Part shown: in pieces, positions 38,251 through 50,248 of the stretch
Numbering within the stretch: position 1 is the stretch's first letter
Layout: the number at the start of each line of letters is the position of its first letter
Source: Tetradesmus obliquus
Lineage: Eukaryota; Chlorophyta; Chlorophyceae; Sphaeropleales; Scenedesmaceae
DNA length: 64,000 nucleotides
NCBI GenBank assembly: GCA_030272155.1
Contig: CP126197.1
Location: 3,836,001 to 3,900,000, forward strand
Direction: 5' to 3'
Notes under the pieces: model-generated
What the model saw: only the letters and a program-made list of their open reading frames with translations
What the model was told of the DNA's origin: nothing
The model's database searches: none
Translations under genes and position numbers: made by a program

Positions 38251-41200
38251 ATGTCATCGCCCAGTTTTAGGCACAGGGATGCCCCATCTGTAGAAAGCTC
38301 CTTCAAGTCAGCTAGCACCACATCTGCAAGGCAGCCTGCTGGTGGCTATGGCTTGCAAGGACGAGCTGGCGGCATGCCAGCTGGCCACGGCCCACGCGTT
38401 ACAGGTGGATGGGGCCCCAACAGGCCTGGAGGAGTGCCGGGTGGTAAGCTCTGCACCGCGATGCTGCTGCTGATCCTGCGGCTCTGGCAGAAACATATGC
38501 ACAACAGCTTCACTGCCATATACGCTGATTCAGCTGTTCCAGCTGTCATGCCTGCTCCTCCTTGTTCACTTCCACTTGTTGCATGCCTTGCAGGAAGCCG
38601 CAGGAGCTACCGAAGTTCAAACGTGCGGCGCAGCACCAGCAGCAGGACACATGACATGGTGGATGGCTTGGCTCCTATCAAGGTGCAGTGGACATGGCCC
38701 TGCGCAGCACACAACAGCAGGCAGCATTTGTCAGCACATGTTGATCATGCAGCCCCAGCAGCAGCAACATACGGCCGAGGCAGTAGATGCATCTGCAGTG
38801 GTCAAACGTATGTTTCAATGCTTGACACAACACAGATGCTGCGCCAAATCCCCTGACTTTATGTACTGATTACGTGCCAACTGTGGTGGCTTGCCACCCG
38901 CCGTGTCTGGTTCCTGCAGCTGATAGATGGGCAGGGTGTCAACCGCACCCCCAAGCCACTGGTGGCGATTGTCACATCAGCAGCGCTGCGCCAGGCGCGC
39001 GGGATTGTGACAGAGGAGTCTGTGGCAGGCAGCGATGCTGGCGATGGCCTCTTTGGCGAGGGCCGCAGCAGTGCTGGCTTCAGCAGAGGCTGGTTTGACA
39101 GTGGCACGGCAACGCCTCAAGAAGCTGATCCACAGGAGTACCAGGGTAAGCATGTGCATGCTGATGGCCAAGGCTATGGAGCTGCAGAGACTGTGCCCAT
39201 TTGCTCGACCCCAGCCCTCTTGAAATATCAGGCTTGTGCAAAGGGTGCTTGTGCTGATTGCCAGCCACGCTGCAGTGTGCTGCTGCCTTGAATCCTGCTG
39301 CTGCTGTCTCTGAATCATGTGCTGCTGCTGCTGCAGGCAGGATGATGGTGCCATCCAACGCAGCAATCACAAGCAGCCTGGCAGCCGACCGCAGCCTGAC
39401 TGCCCTCGGTGGCAGCAGTATGGGCGTCAGCATGTTTAGCAGCAACAGGCAGTCAAACGACAGGGCAGGCTCGCAGTCGTCGTCAGCACGGCCAACAGGC
39501 ACGCCGTCTGCTGCCAGTGCAGCCGCGACAGCAGCAGCAGCCGTCTTCCTGAATGAGGACGATCTATCCAAACCGCACAAGGTGCTGCTGCAGGACAGCG
39601 GCACGGTGTTCATGTGGGAGGTGCCAGGTGCGTGTGCAGGCAGATTGTTGTTGTTCAGATGTGCTGTCCCAGCGACACCGCTTTGTGAACAGGATCAATC
39701 TTTGCAGCAATGGTGCTGGTCTACCAGCACCTGAGGTGATTGGCATGTGTGCCCAATTGCGCTGCGTCACACTGACAGTGCCTGAATGCTATTTGCGCAG
39801 GTGTTGTTGTAGCAGCGGACAGCACAGAGGGCAGCCAGGTTGCAGCAGCCAACAGCCAGTATGCAGCACAGCTGGCTGCTCGCGACGCAAGCGACAAATT
39901 CACAGCCTCCAGCTGCCAAACCTTGGTGCCGCTGCGCAAGCACCGCGAAGTGCAGAGTGGCACCAGCAGCAGCAGCAACGCAGGCTGCCAGGCCAGCAGG
40001 TGTGAGGGCAAGGCATGGCCAGCAGCCCGCGTGCTGCCAACCCTGCCATGTGCAATAGCACATCAACAGCACAAGCAAAGCCAAGGAATTGGGCATCTTG
40101 GTGTCTGCAAAGAGTTGGCAGATATATCAGCTGCTAGTTGGTGGCACTTTCATACATTGGTGTGCACATGCATCACCTTGTGTGCGTGTTTGCAGGTGGG
40201 ACATTGATGACAGCTACGCAGCGCTGGAGCGGTCATCAGCTGATGATGGCGAGGAGCAGCTGGGCAGCGTGCTGCCCTCAGGGGCAGTAGTGGCAACAGG
40301 TGGGGATGACACGGCTCCTGCATCACCATAACACTTGCATATTGTGACACCAGTGCAGTTGCAACCAGCACCAGCCATGGCAGCAACTGCACACCAAGAA
40401 GTCATGGAATGCTGAGCAGACACTGGCAGCAATGTACAGCATTCCATCATGGCAGGAAGAGGCGCTGGGTTGGGACTGTGGTTTGCACCAGGCATGTGTT
40501 CACAGCAGTCTTTGTAGTTTTTGCAACTAGATAGTGAATCTGTGCTGCGGTTTCATGGCTGCAGGCGTGCACAGCAGCGGCTACCACTCCTCGCAGCAGG
40601 CGTCATTCATGCGCAGCAGCCAGCAGAACTGGGGCAGGCCCAGCAACATGTCTGCAGCAGCAGGCAGCGACCGCCGCACCACCATCATGGATAGCTGTGT
40701 GGCTGGGGCGTGGGGCAGGCCAAGCAGCAGCATGCGCGGCAGTCAAGGTGAGGGGCTGCTTGTACACTTACCCAAAGCTGGACTTTAGCCGCTGTGATAA
40801 GTGACGCATGCAAACTCGCCAGGACGTACAACAGCTGATGTGTTATAATATGAAGCAAACCAGCAGTTTGGCGAGTAGTCTGCTGACTTGCTCGTGGACA
40901 CATGGCCTCCACAAACACATTACCACTGCCGGGCCCGCTGATCACTGTTGAAAACAACACTGACCTGCTGCACGCTGCCACCGATTTGCTGCACGCTGCC
41001 ACCAACACAACAACACCAACTGCTGCAGCTGGCAACAGGGGCGAGGCCAGTTACAGCGGCAGCACCACAGGCGCAGCAGCGGCGGCTGCGCTGCTGGCTG
41101 CTGCAGGGCCACAGCCGGAGCCCTGGACCAGGCTGGCAGGCCTGGCAGAAGCTCTGGCTGTCATGGAAGCAGCAATATCACAAAACATCTTCCTGCCGCA

Positions 41201-44200
41201 GCTGCTGCAGTACAGGTAGGTTGCGCTGTAGTTGGACACCCAATCTGCTGCAGCTCTGCATGCAAACACTGACTGCTCAATCTGCTGTCACAGGCACATT
41301 TACCAACCCACAATTGTCAAATGCTGCGACAAAGCAGTTCCTGGAAGGTTACTCTGCGCTGCTTTCTGTTGGTTGTGTGCTGCTGCAGGGACATCAAGCC
41401 GCCGCCTCCGCCCAGCAGCCAGCCGTCAGCAGTGCTCCCAGACGACCCGCTGGCAGCTGGTGTCAGCACATCTAGCACAGGCAGCCAGCAGCTGGCAGTG
41501 GCAGTGCCACCCATACCAGGCATGATGAGCAGCAGGCCGTCTGTGGCGCTGCTGTCGTCGCGGGGTGCTGCTGCAGATGCCTGGGCCAGCAGCCCACATG
41601 GCAGCTTTGGAGGGCCTGGCACAGCAGCAGGGTCGACCGCAGGGGTGACGCCGTCGCTAGGTGACTGGGGGCTGAAAGTTGCAGCTGCAGCAGCATGTTG
41701 CGCCTGAACATAGCATCTGCCGTTTTGGCAGATGTTGCATGCCTAGCAACATAAACCATTGCACACTCAACAGGCTACTGCAGTGCCTGATAACCAACAG
41801 AAGCCTGCATACAGCTGTAGCACAGCGCAGCTCCTGCCTCGAAGCCAATCTCACCCTGTGTTCCCCAACCGCTGCATGCTGCCTGCAGGGGGCGGCGCTT
41901 CAGCAGCAGGCGCAGCCACGCCTGGCGCTGCCTCAGCAGCAGGCGGGCTGCGGCCGGCAGGCTCCATGACTCCTGCCAGCCTGTCGGGCCTGGCGGGCGC
42001 CGCCGGCCTGTCGCAGCTGTCGTGGCGGCCCTCGCAGCAGCTGCCTGCTGCTGAGGGAGCTGGCGGCAGCCGGCAGTCATCATTTGTGTCTATGGTGAGA
42101 GCTGGCCTGCATGGCGTAGGGGTGTGGGGGCGTGAGGGTGCTGCCGCTTGCTGTGTGATGGCGTAGAGTGATGCTTGCTGCAGTTGTCTGGCGCTGTTGC
42201 TGGGCTATCAGCTCTGAACAGGCACGAGGTTGGATGGTGACACAATGAGAATCAGGGGACAACTATGCACAACATGGTTGCTGCCACAATGCTGGGACTT
42301 CAGCAGAAGCAAGCATGCAACATGCACAATGCAGCGATTCCAGCAGTGACGTATTGCTGCTGCTGCTGCTGCTGCGCAGAGCTCCTCCCGCCTGATGCGT
42401 GGCAGCCGGCCGCCTGCTGGCCTGCAGCTGCTGTGGACATGGTCCTGCAGCCTCACAGAAGGCATGCCAGTGACCAGCATCGCCTGGAACAGCGCCAACA
42501 CAAACCTCATTGCAGCAGGCTACCGCGCAAACCCAGCTGCTGCCGCTGCTGCTGCTGAGGCAGAGGCAGCTGGCCGGCCGCCAGGCTCAGCTGGAAGCAG
42601 CAGCAGCAGCGCCGGCCGGCCCGCAACGGCAGCACGCAGCATTAGGGAGAGCATGAAGATCGGTGTAGGCGCTGGCGAGGATGCGGGGGCGGCTGGGGCG
42701 AGTGCTGCTGCTGCGGCTGCTGCGGAGGTGGCTGGGATCACTGGGGGCCGGGTGGCCCTGTGGTCTCTGAAGAACCAGCTGCATCCAATCTGGACGTTTG
42801 AGACCAAGTCAGGTGGGCTGGCTTACTGCTTGTTCGCTCTTTGCGTGGCGTGCTGCATAGCACAGCTGCAGCATCGGCTGGCTGCTGCTATTATTTAAGG
42901 GTTTGGATGTGAGCTGCTGTTGTCACACCAATGGCACGGTGCATCAAATTTAGCTGCAGAGCATCCTGGGTGGATTCTTGAGCTTAGCTATACAAGCACA
43001 GAACAAAGGAAAGCGTGTACGCATACAAACTGGAAGAAGGAGACGTGACATGCACACATTGCTTGCATAAATGCTCCTTTGTGAATGCTCTGCCGTACAT
43101 CATGCCCGGCGAACATTTTCATTAAACATGTTCATGTGCCTGCGCCTGTGCCTGGCTGCAGCCGTCACTGCCCTGGACTTCTCCCAGCGCAACCCCCACA
43201 TCCTGGGAGTGGGCACACATGATGGCACCATCGCCGTGTATGACGTGCGCTTGCGGCAGCCCACGCCACTCATGGCTAGCACAGCAGACACTGGCAAGCA
43301 CGCCGACCCTGTCTGGAAGGTGCGCACGCAACAGCCATCACACGGTGTTGGCTGCCTTGCTTTCTTACTGCATCAGCAGCAGTGTGTTGCCTGGGAAGCT
43401 CTTCTTCTTCAGCAAGCAGTTGCATGCACGGGGGGTAAAGCCGGCTGCCTGCAAGTTTGCAGCGGGCAGTGTGCAGAACCTTTCTACACTTTCCCCTGTC
43501 AGCTGTGACAGGCGGTACTCTCTCAACTGTTTGACCAGCAGCGTCCATACAACCAGCAAGATCAATGTAGCAGGCTGCTCTTACTGCTGTGACACACGAT
43601 TCAAATTTGAAATGACTGCAGGTGCGCTGGCTGGACCGTGGCCCTGAGCGTGAGGAGCTGCTGGTCTCCATCTCAACAGACGGCAAGGTCAAGGCCTGGA
43701 CCATCGCCAAAGGCCTGGAGCACTCCACACTCATAACCCTAAAGCGCACCTCAAAGCGCCTCACCAGTGCAGGGGGCAGCAGCAGCGCGGCAGCTGGCGT
43801 GGCTGCGGCGGCTGCTGGTGCTGCTGCTGCTGCAGTGGGGCTGCCTGCCGGGTCTGGCGCTAAGGCGGCAGCGACAGTGGCGGCGCTGCGGCATGGCGTG
43901 GCGGGCGGGGATCGGGATGCGCTGATCAGCCGCAACACGGGCGGCATGTCGTTTGACTTCAGCAGCACGGACAGCAGGATATACTTGGCAGGTGGGTGCC
44001 AGCGTGCGGAGTTGGAGCATGCGGGACGTGTTCATGCATGTGTTCCTGCAAGCAGGCTGCTGCAGTTCCCTGAGTGTGGTGATGCAGCCGCACAACAGAA
44101 AGCAGCAATCAATGCTGTCGACCTGCAATTACAAAAACCTTATGCTTGCTTGTTAGGCCTAGAGGGTTGGCATCACATCAGCATTATGTGTGTAGGTAGT

Positions 44201-45468
44201 AGTGTTGGTTGCCTCGTGCTCACCCCGGCACCTCAAGCACAGTAGTCATGCGTCATGCTGATCAGTTGCTACTTCTCCTCATATGCACACGCGCGTGTCA
44301 TGCGCAGGCACGGAGGACGGCCATATCCACAAGTGCAGCACCAGCTACAGCGAGCGGTACCTGGAGTCGTACAGCGGCCACATCGGGCCTGTGTACGCGC
44401 TGCAGTGGTCGCCCTTCGCGCCCAACCTGTTCCTGTCCTGCAGCGGCGACTGGACCATCCGCATGTGGCAGGTGCGTGGGGCCCTGGTGCAGCAGTAATG
44501 CGGCAGACAGGCACGTCTGCCCTGCCTGAAGCGAGATTTGCCCTGCCCTGCCTTGCCGGCAGCCACACCGGTTATTATTATGCCCAACGTGTTTTAATCA
44601 CAGCCATGCTGCTTATTATCTGGATTTTTTTATCTTTCATCTCATTGCTGCTGCACCAACTGTACCGCTGGCCACCCGCAGGAGGGCCGCCAGCAGCAGC
44701 TGCTCAGCGTCCACAGCAGCGATGAGGCGGCGCTTGATATGCAGTGGTACCCCTCAATGCTGCTTGCATTCTCATTTCTCTTCCTTGTGTTGCTGCTGCA
44801 CCCTTGGCCACCCGCAGGAGGGCCGCCAGCAGCAGCTGCTCAGCTTCCAGAGCAGCAACGAGGAGGTGCTGGACGTGCAGTGGTGCCCCTCCAACAGCAC
44901 CTGCTTCGGCGCAGTCACAGCAGGAGGCAGGCTGGAGCTGTGGGACTTTGGCGCCAACACGCTGCGGCCCGTGGTGCAGCACGCCAGCACAAAATGCGCC
45001 ATGACGGCGCTGCTCTTTGCCAAGGTGGGTGCATGGACTTGCAGGATTGCTGTACTTTCAAACCTGTGGGACTTTGACGTTAACACGCTGCGGCCCGTGG
45101 TGCAGCACGCCAGCACAAAATGCGCCATGACCGCACTGCTGTTTGCCAAGGTGGGTGGTGCAAGCATGCTGCAGCTGCAGCGACGGTTGAAATCCAGTGC
45201 TACATGCTGCCCTGGGCGAGTTGTCACTATGCTGCTCTGTCGCATCCTGAGGCATGTGCGGGCCAATCATGCTGATGCGCTGCTGCTGCTGCTGCTGCTG
45301 CAGGATGCGCCGGTGGTGGTGGCTGCCAGCGACGCGGGCGCGCTGCTGGTGTTCCGGCTGGTCAACGTGGCTGCGGACCGCTTCGAGCCGCCGGAGCTGC
45401 AGCAGACGCGACTGGAGGAGGCACTGCGGGCGAATGTGATGGAGGCAGCACTGTCTGGCGCAGGCTAG
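38251..45468 (+). CDS. IC138: axonemal inner-arm dynein I1/f intermediate chain IC138 (WDR78/DNAI4)
   Basis: IC138 is the regulatory WD-repeat intermediate chain of inner-arm dynein I1, whose phosphorylation controls flagellar waveform. Sixteen exons join in phase to 1,148 residues: 38251-38443, 38594-38682, 38920-39145, 39337-39627, 39801-39999, 40196-40299, 40565-40747, 41029-41215, 41389-41660, 41889-42094, 42380-42812, 43162-43319, 43622-43991, 44308-44471, 44818-45024 and 45304-45468. The marks are LIDGQGVNRTPKPL (the D..G.DVTPKPL signature), KVLLQDSGTVFMWEVPG, AVMEAAISQNIFLPQLLQYRDIK, LLWTWSCSLTEGMPVTSIAWN, and WD repeats with LGVGTHDGTIAVYDVR, WLDRGPEREELLVSISTDGK, SGHIGPVYALQWSPFAPN and FLSCSGDWTIRMW. 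Compared with animal WDR78 it has long Ala/Ser/Gly insertions. A motile or cryptically flagellate stage is implied. It could only be confused with other dynein ICs, but the N-terminal signature favours IC138. Confidence 0.92.
44680..44752 (+). repeat. ghost acceptor of IC138 exon 15
   Basis: CCCGCAGGAGGGCCGCCAGC with a further 50 or so diverged bases of exon 15 lies 138 bp before the real copy. The lead-in GTTGCTGCTGCACC...GGCCACCC is duplicated too. Confidence 0.9.
45060..45156 (+). repeat. ghost donor of IC138 exon 15
   Basis: A 90-bp copy of the exon end (LWDF.VNTLRPVVQHASTK in translation) with GTGGGT donor, 127 bp downstream. Confidence 0.92.
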
Positions 45469-45534
45469 CTACCTGGAGAGTGCGGCAACACGTAGTTGGA
45501 CATTTGAAATGTGCCCGCTGGGAAAGGCGCGGCG

Positions 45535-45866
45535 GCCAAAAGTGATGAAGGCAGCATTGTCTGAGGCAGGCTAGGCGCAGCGGCAGCCATGCGTGCGGCC
45601 CTGCCTCGTGTGCCCCGCGGTAGTTTATGCGCTGCAGCTGTCGCAGTGGAGGCGTGTGCAAGCTGTGGCTGCCTTCAGCTGCAGCAGACGCGGTTGGAAG
45701 AGGCGCTGCGGGCGAATGTGATGGAGGCAGCACTGTCCGGGGCAGGCTAGCTTCCCTGTAGGCGCAGCATCATGTGGATTGGGCTGTACGTGCTGCTGCA
45801 GCAGAGGTGGCTGCAGGAGGCGCTGCGGGCCAATTTGATGAAAGCGGCATTGTCTGGAGGCGACAC
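45535..45866 (+). repeat. three ghost copies of the IC138 terminal exon past the stop
   Basis: Partial copies at about 45540-45575, 45675-45750 and 45808-45862. The second still reads LQQTRLEEALRANVMEAALS and ends with its own GGGGCAGGCTAG stop. None has a donor. Confidence 0.9.
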
Positions 45867-46557
45867 AACGTACCCAGTGCTGCTTGCAAGAGCAGAGGGA
45901 GGATGTCGAAGAGTGTGGGTTTCAGCGCTGCCAGGAGCTGTGGCATTGACGGTGCCAAAAATGCTGTGCTCTGGCCAGGCAGATCTGCCTCTGGCTAGAA
46001 CAAGGCGGCTGTGTGTGCAGTGTGCATTGAGGTTTTCGCGGTCATGCAGCCTGTCAGCAACGCATTTGTGCTGAGTTGCATTCCGCATGTGACAAGCACA
46101 GGATTTGGTGAGTAATCCAGGTGCCTGTTTGTCAGGCAGTACACCTGCCAACCAGGCTGGCAGACATGTGTCGTACCGCTTCCTGGTGATTGCAGCCTGA
46201 TCACCTGGTAGAACCCATGCATGAGACGTACGTAGTAATCATATCGACGCAAAAGTCACAAATATATGATGCAGTTGTGGCCAGCAGCAGCAGAGGAACC
46301 AGCAACTCTGGGTTGAAAACTCAACATTCTTGGACAGCACGGCGAGTGCTCAGGTAAATGATGAAATAAATCAACCATATCACCTTCAACATTAAATATA
46401 TTGTTTCTGGCGCTGCAAGCCCTGCTATAACACGCGGCAAGTTTGCAACGTCCAAGCCCTACACCACAGATGCCTACGATTTTCTGCCCGTGGCTACGTC
46501 AGTCAGCAGCGGTTTGCGACCAGCGTTCAAGCCTTACTGTCAGCAGGTGGTGCGGTC
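45867..46557. other. intergenic, AT-richer spacer before the SDR gene
   Basis: The base composition shifts to AT-rich around 46230-46410 (AAATGATGAAATAAATCAAC), unusual for this window and a likely 3'/5' boundary. No gene was recognised. Confidence 0.5.
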
Positions 46558-48372
46558 ATGCGGCAAATAACGACTGCAGAGTGCAACTGTCAGCAATTCA
46601 CTATACACCTGCACCAGCCTGTGCAGCACCTGCAGACCCACTGCTGTACAGCAATGAACACCAGCATGATGCAACGCCATCAGTGTACCTTGGAAGGTTC
46701 AGCAGCGCGATCCAGCTGGCCAATGTGCAGCCGCAGCTTAATGGCCAGGAGGCGCAGCCCACACAACCTAGCAGCAAGGAGCAGCAGCAGCAGCTGTGTG
46801 CGCCAAGGAACCGTGGCAGCTGCTGCACAGCCTACTGCTGTCATCACAGGCTGCAGCACGGGCATTGGGCGAGACACAGCGGTGATGCTGGCGGAGAATG
46901 TAAGGTTATCAGCCAGACCATGCCAGTCATGTGCCTTTCAAGTGATGTGCTAAAAGGACAGCTGGAGGTTGGCTGCCTTGGCTAGGTACCTTGGTGGTGC
47001 AGCTGCTGCCTCCCATCATGCGCAGGCCGGCAGATGTTCACCAATGATTGCTGCTTGTGCTGCTGCTGGCGCTGTCGCTGCTACTGCTGTATGTCCAGGG
47101 CTGGCATGTGTTTGCTGGCGCGCGTGCAGATGCTGACCTGCAACAGCTAGCACAGCTTCACCAAGGCATCACGCCAGTGCGCCTGGATGTCACATCGTGA
47201 GGCCACTGGCTGCTTCTGTTGTGATACTTCTTTTCCTTCTCTGCTTTTCCACTGCCAGTATTGCTGACGTGGCAGCTTATGTCAGGAGCAGTGCAGCAGC
47301 GCTGCACAATGACAGCGTGTATGCTGTGCTTAGGAGTATGCTTGCACAAACGGCCTGCAATTTCTTCATTCCTGGCGTTGCAGTAGATCCTGCAAGCAAG
47401 GGGCCATACCTGACACCATCAAGCCATCAACCAACCCACATGTAACGTGTTACGTTGCTGTCACGTGATGCACTGTGTGCAGGCAGCAGAGCATTGAAGC
47501 AGTACAGCAGCAGGTGCAGGCTGCTGTAGGAGGCAGTGGGCTGCAGCTGCTGGTCAACAATGCAGGCATTGGCATGGTGTCACCCGTGGAGTTCTTCGAC
47601 CTGCAGGACTTCAAGTGAGGCACGCAGCATACATGCACTAGGTTGGTGGCAACACAGTGTGGCTAGCAACGCAGCGTGCCGCTTCCTCTGTATGTGAATG
47701 TGTGGTTTGTGTGACATTTTCCTTTGATGTTGCTTGCGTCACTGTGCTCTTTAGCTGGCAGGGGCAGGCATGTCAAATACAACCTGTGGTTCATGCTCTG
47801 ATGTTCACATCATCACAAGGCCAGCTGGCACCACTGCCTGTAGCTTCAAGGTGGCTCCATCACCGCTGCGTTTCCATTTGCACTGGCAACACCATCCAAC
47901 AGTGCAACCCCACGTGCCTCAAACACTCTCAGTAGTCAACTTGCCAACTAGTCACTGGCTACTGGCCTGTCGATTCTCGCACTTCCCGCAGGGACGTGTT
48001 TGAGGTGAACTTCATGGGTGCAATGGCCACCAGCCAGGCCTCATAGTCCTGCTGCTGCTGCTGCTGCTGCTGCCCCTCCCCCGCCCCCTGCAGGGATGTG
48101 TTTAAGGCGAACTTCATGGGTGCAGTGGCCACCAGCCAGGCCTTTATCCCACTGCTGCTGCTGCTGCTGCTGCTGCTGCCCCTCCCCCGCCCCCCTGCAG
48201 GGACGTGTTTGAGGTCAACTTCATGGGGGCAGTGGCCACCAGCCAGGCCCTCATCCCACTGCTGAGGGCCGGCCAGCAGCGCGGCCGCATCATCAACATC
48301 AGCAGTGTGGTGAGTGTGCACCATAATTCAAAACATCTTCTTCTACGGCTGTGCAATGAGATCTATGGCTGC

Positions 48373-48412
<40 letters not shown>

Positions 48413-48761
48413 GCTGCTGCTGTGCGTGGAACCTCCTCCCCGTCCTTAAAGCAGTATGTCAGCTGAGGCAGCTGTCATGTGAATGCAATGTTGCAAGAGC
48501 GCTTAGTGCAGATCAAGCCGCCTCCCTGACCGCCATGCAACTCAGTTCATATCTGCATGGTAAACACCGACAGTTGATCCAACAATATTACTGCAGGCAC
48601 CTGACCTGTTTTGCTGTGTTGTACTGCTGCTGCTGCTGCTGCTGCTGCAGGCGGGTCACCTCAACATGCCAGTATGGAGTGCCTACTGCAGCAGCTGATG
48701 CACCAACAATCAACAGTACTGACCGCATCATACACAATACTTCTCCAACTTGTTGTGCTGC

Positions 48762-48794
<33 letters not shown>

Positions 48795-50248
48795 AGGCCG
48801 GCCACCTGAACATGCCAGTGTGGAGCGCCTACTGCTCCTCGAAGCACGCCTTAGAATCCTTCAGCGAGTGCCTGCGCTACGAGCTGCAGCAGTTTGGCGT
48901 GGCAGTGGTTCTGGTGAAACCTGGGCCTGTGGCAACACCCATCTGGCAGAAGTCCAGGGACAGGAGCACTGTGCAGGTGGACCCGCAGCGCTTTGCTGCT
49001 GCTATGGAGGTGTATGGGGACATGATGGAAGGGGTGAGTGCATTATTGCTAAGGCTTGATTGGTGAATCTTTGATGGTGGAGGGGTGGGTGTTATTGCTA
49101 TGGCTGTATTGGTCGTGTACTGCTGCTGCTGCAATGGCGGTGTACGGGGACATGATGGAAGGGGTGAGTGTTACTGCTGTGGCTTAACCCTTTAGGTGTT
49201 AATATGACAATGGAGGGGTGGGTGTTATTGCTATGGCTTGACTGGTCATGTGCTGCTGCTGCTGGCATTGAGATGTATGGGGACCTGATGGAGGGGGTGA
49301 GTGTTACTGCTGTCGCTTGGAGGGGTGGGTGTTGTTGCTATGGCTTGTTTGGTGATGTGCTGCTGCTGCTGCTGCCTTGGAGGTGCATGGTGACATGATG
49401 GAGGGGGTGAGTGGAGTGTGCTGGCATGTTTCAACAGAGAAATGACAGATAGGGTATGTTGGAAAAGTGCGTGCAAGTCGAGGGGCAACAATCGTGTGTG
49501 ATGTGCCATTGCAGAAGGATGGAGGCTGTAGAGGCTGAATGCATCGTGTGCTTTGTTGTTGCAGGAGCAGCACCCAGAATTGTTGTGGAACATCTGCTGC
49601 CCGTGTACATGCATGTTCCCCCCACTGCACTCACTCATTGGTCCAGATGGTCATATGTTCGCCCCACTGTGCTGCTGCTATCTGCTGTGCATTGTGCCGT
49701 ACTGCCAGATGAGGGAAGAGGCACAGCGCAGCGAAGAGGGAGTCATACCAGTGTACATACATGTCCGCACTGCACTCACTTGCACAGCAATCCTCAAGTA
49801 CCTTCAACACAACTGATCTACTCGCTCATAGGTTTCCATGCTCATACGTTCGCCCCACTGTGCTGTTGCTGCCTTGCACTGCCTTGTTGCCTGCCTTGCA
49901 CTGCATTGCCCGGTGTATGGTACATGCCAGATGAGGGAAGAAACCAAGCGCAGCGAAGAGGGAGCCATTCCTGTGTCCGAGGTTGTGGCAGTTATCTATG
50001 AGGCAGCGACCACAGCAAACCCTAAGACCAGCTACCATGTCGGCGACAGAGCAGCACTGACATACACGCTGCAGAAGCTGCTACCTGAGGGCATTTGGGA
50101 AGGCATCATGCAGTCGTACTTCAGCAAAGTGACGCAGCAGGCTGCACAGCAGCAGCAGGTTGGAAGTGCTGCAGTATTGGCACCTCAGGAAGCAGCTGCA
50201 GCTGCAGCGCAGCAGCAAGGCGTTTCAGCAGAGGCGAAGCAGCGCTGA
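46558..50248 (+). CDS. classical short-chain dehydrogenase/reductase (SDR)
   Basis: An NAD(P)-dependent oxidoreductase; the substrate is unknown. Exons 46558-46899, 47099-47196, 47483-47614, 48201-48309, 48797-49033 and 49931-50248 join in phase to 411 residues. The first 85 or so residues are Ser/Arg-rich and transit-peptide-like (ARRRSPHNLAARSSSSSC), so plastid or mitochondrial import is plausible. The core shows the cofactor loop TGCSTGIG (about residue 97), LDVTS, NNAGIG, VNFMGAV, the catalytic Ser in RIINISSV and Tyr/Lys in SAYCSSK, then VKPGPVATPIW. The C-terminal part (VVAVIYEAATTANPKTSYHVG) fits the 17-beta-HSD-like and AdhR-like subgroups. The tail is Gln/Ala-rich. Start: the first in-frame ATG; one of several downstream ATGs could be used instead. 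Confidence 0.88.
47995..48150 (+). repeat. two ghost acceptors of SDR exon 4
   Basis: CAGGGACGTGTTTGAGGTGA and a CAGGGATGTGTTTAAGGCGA version, each with about 45 more bases of exon (NFMGA.ATSQA in translation), at about 47991 and 48092 before the real exon at 48201. Each is preceded by a (CTG)n and CCCTCCCCCGCCCCC intron unit; the period is about 105 bp. Confidence 0.92.
48650..48704 (+). repeat. ghost acceptor of SDR exon 5
   Basis: CTGCAGGCGGGTCACCTCAA followed by CATGCCAGTATGGAGTGCCT lies about 147 bp before the real start. It has its own (CTG)8 lead-in. Confidence 0.92.
49130..49412 (+). repeat. three ghost donors of SDR exon 5
   Basis: The end of exon 5 (GAGGTGTATGGGGACATGAT GGAAGG plus GTGAGTG) recurs at about 49134, 49268 and 49374 with 105-134 bp spacing. 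Copies of the intron start (TGCTATGGCTTG...) lie between them. Confidence 0.93.
49703..49768 (+). repeat. ghost acceptor of SDR exon 6
   Basis: GCCAGATGAGGGAAGAGGCA plus CAGCGCAGCGAAGAGGGAGT matches the real exon start at 49931, 225 bp upstream of it. Neighbouring intron sequence (CGCCCCACTGTGCTG) is repeated as well. Confidence 0.92.

Noticed and set aside
46443-46985. Alternative plus-strand frame over SDR exon 1
   Set aside because: It overlaps the SDR frame that carries TGCSTGIG and splices in phase; the alternative shows no domain.
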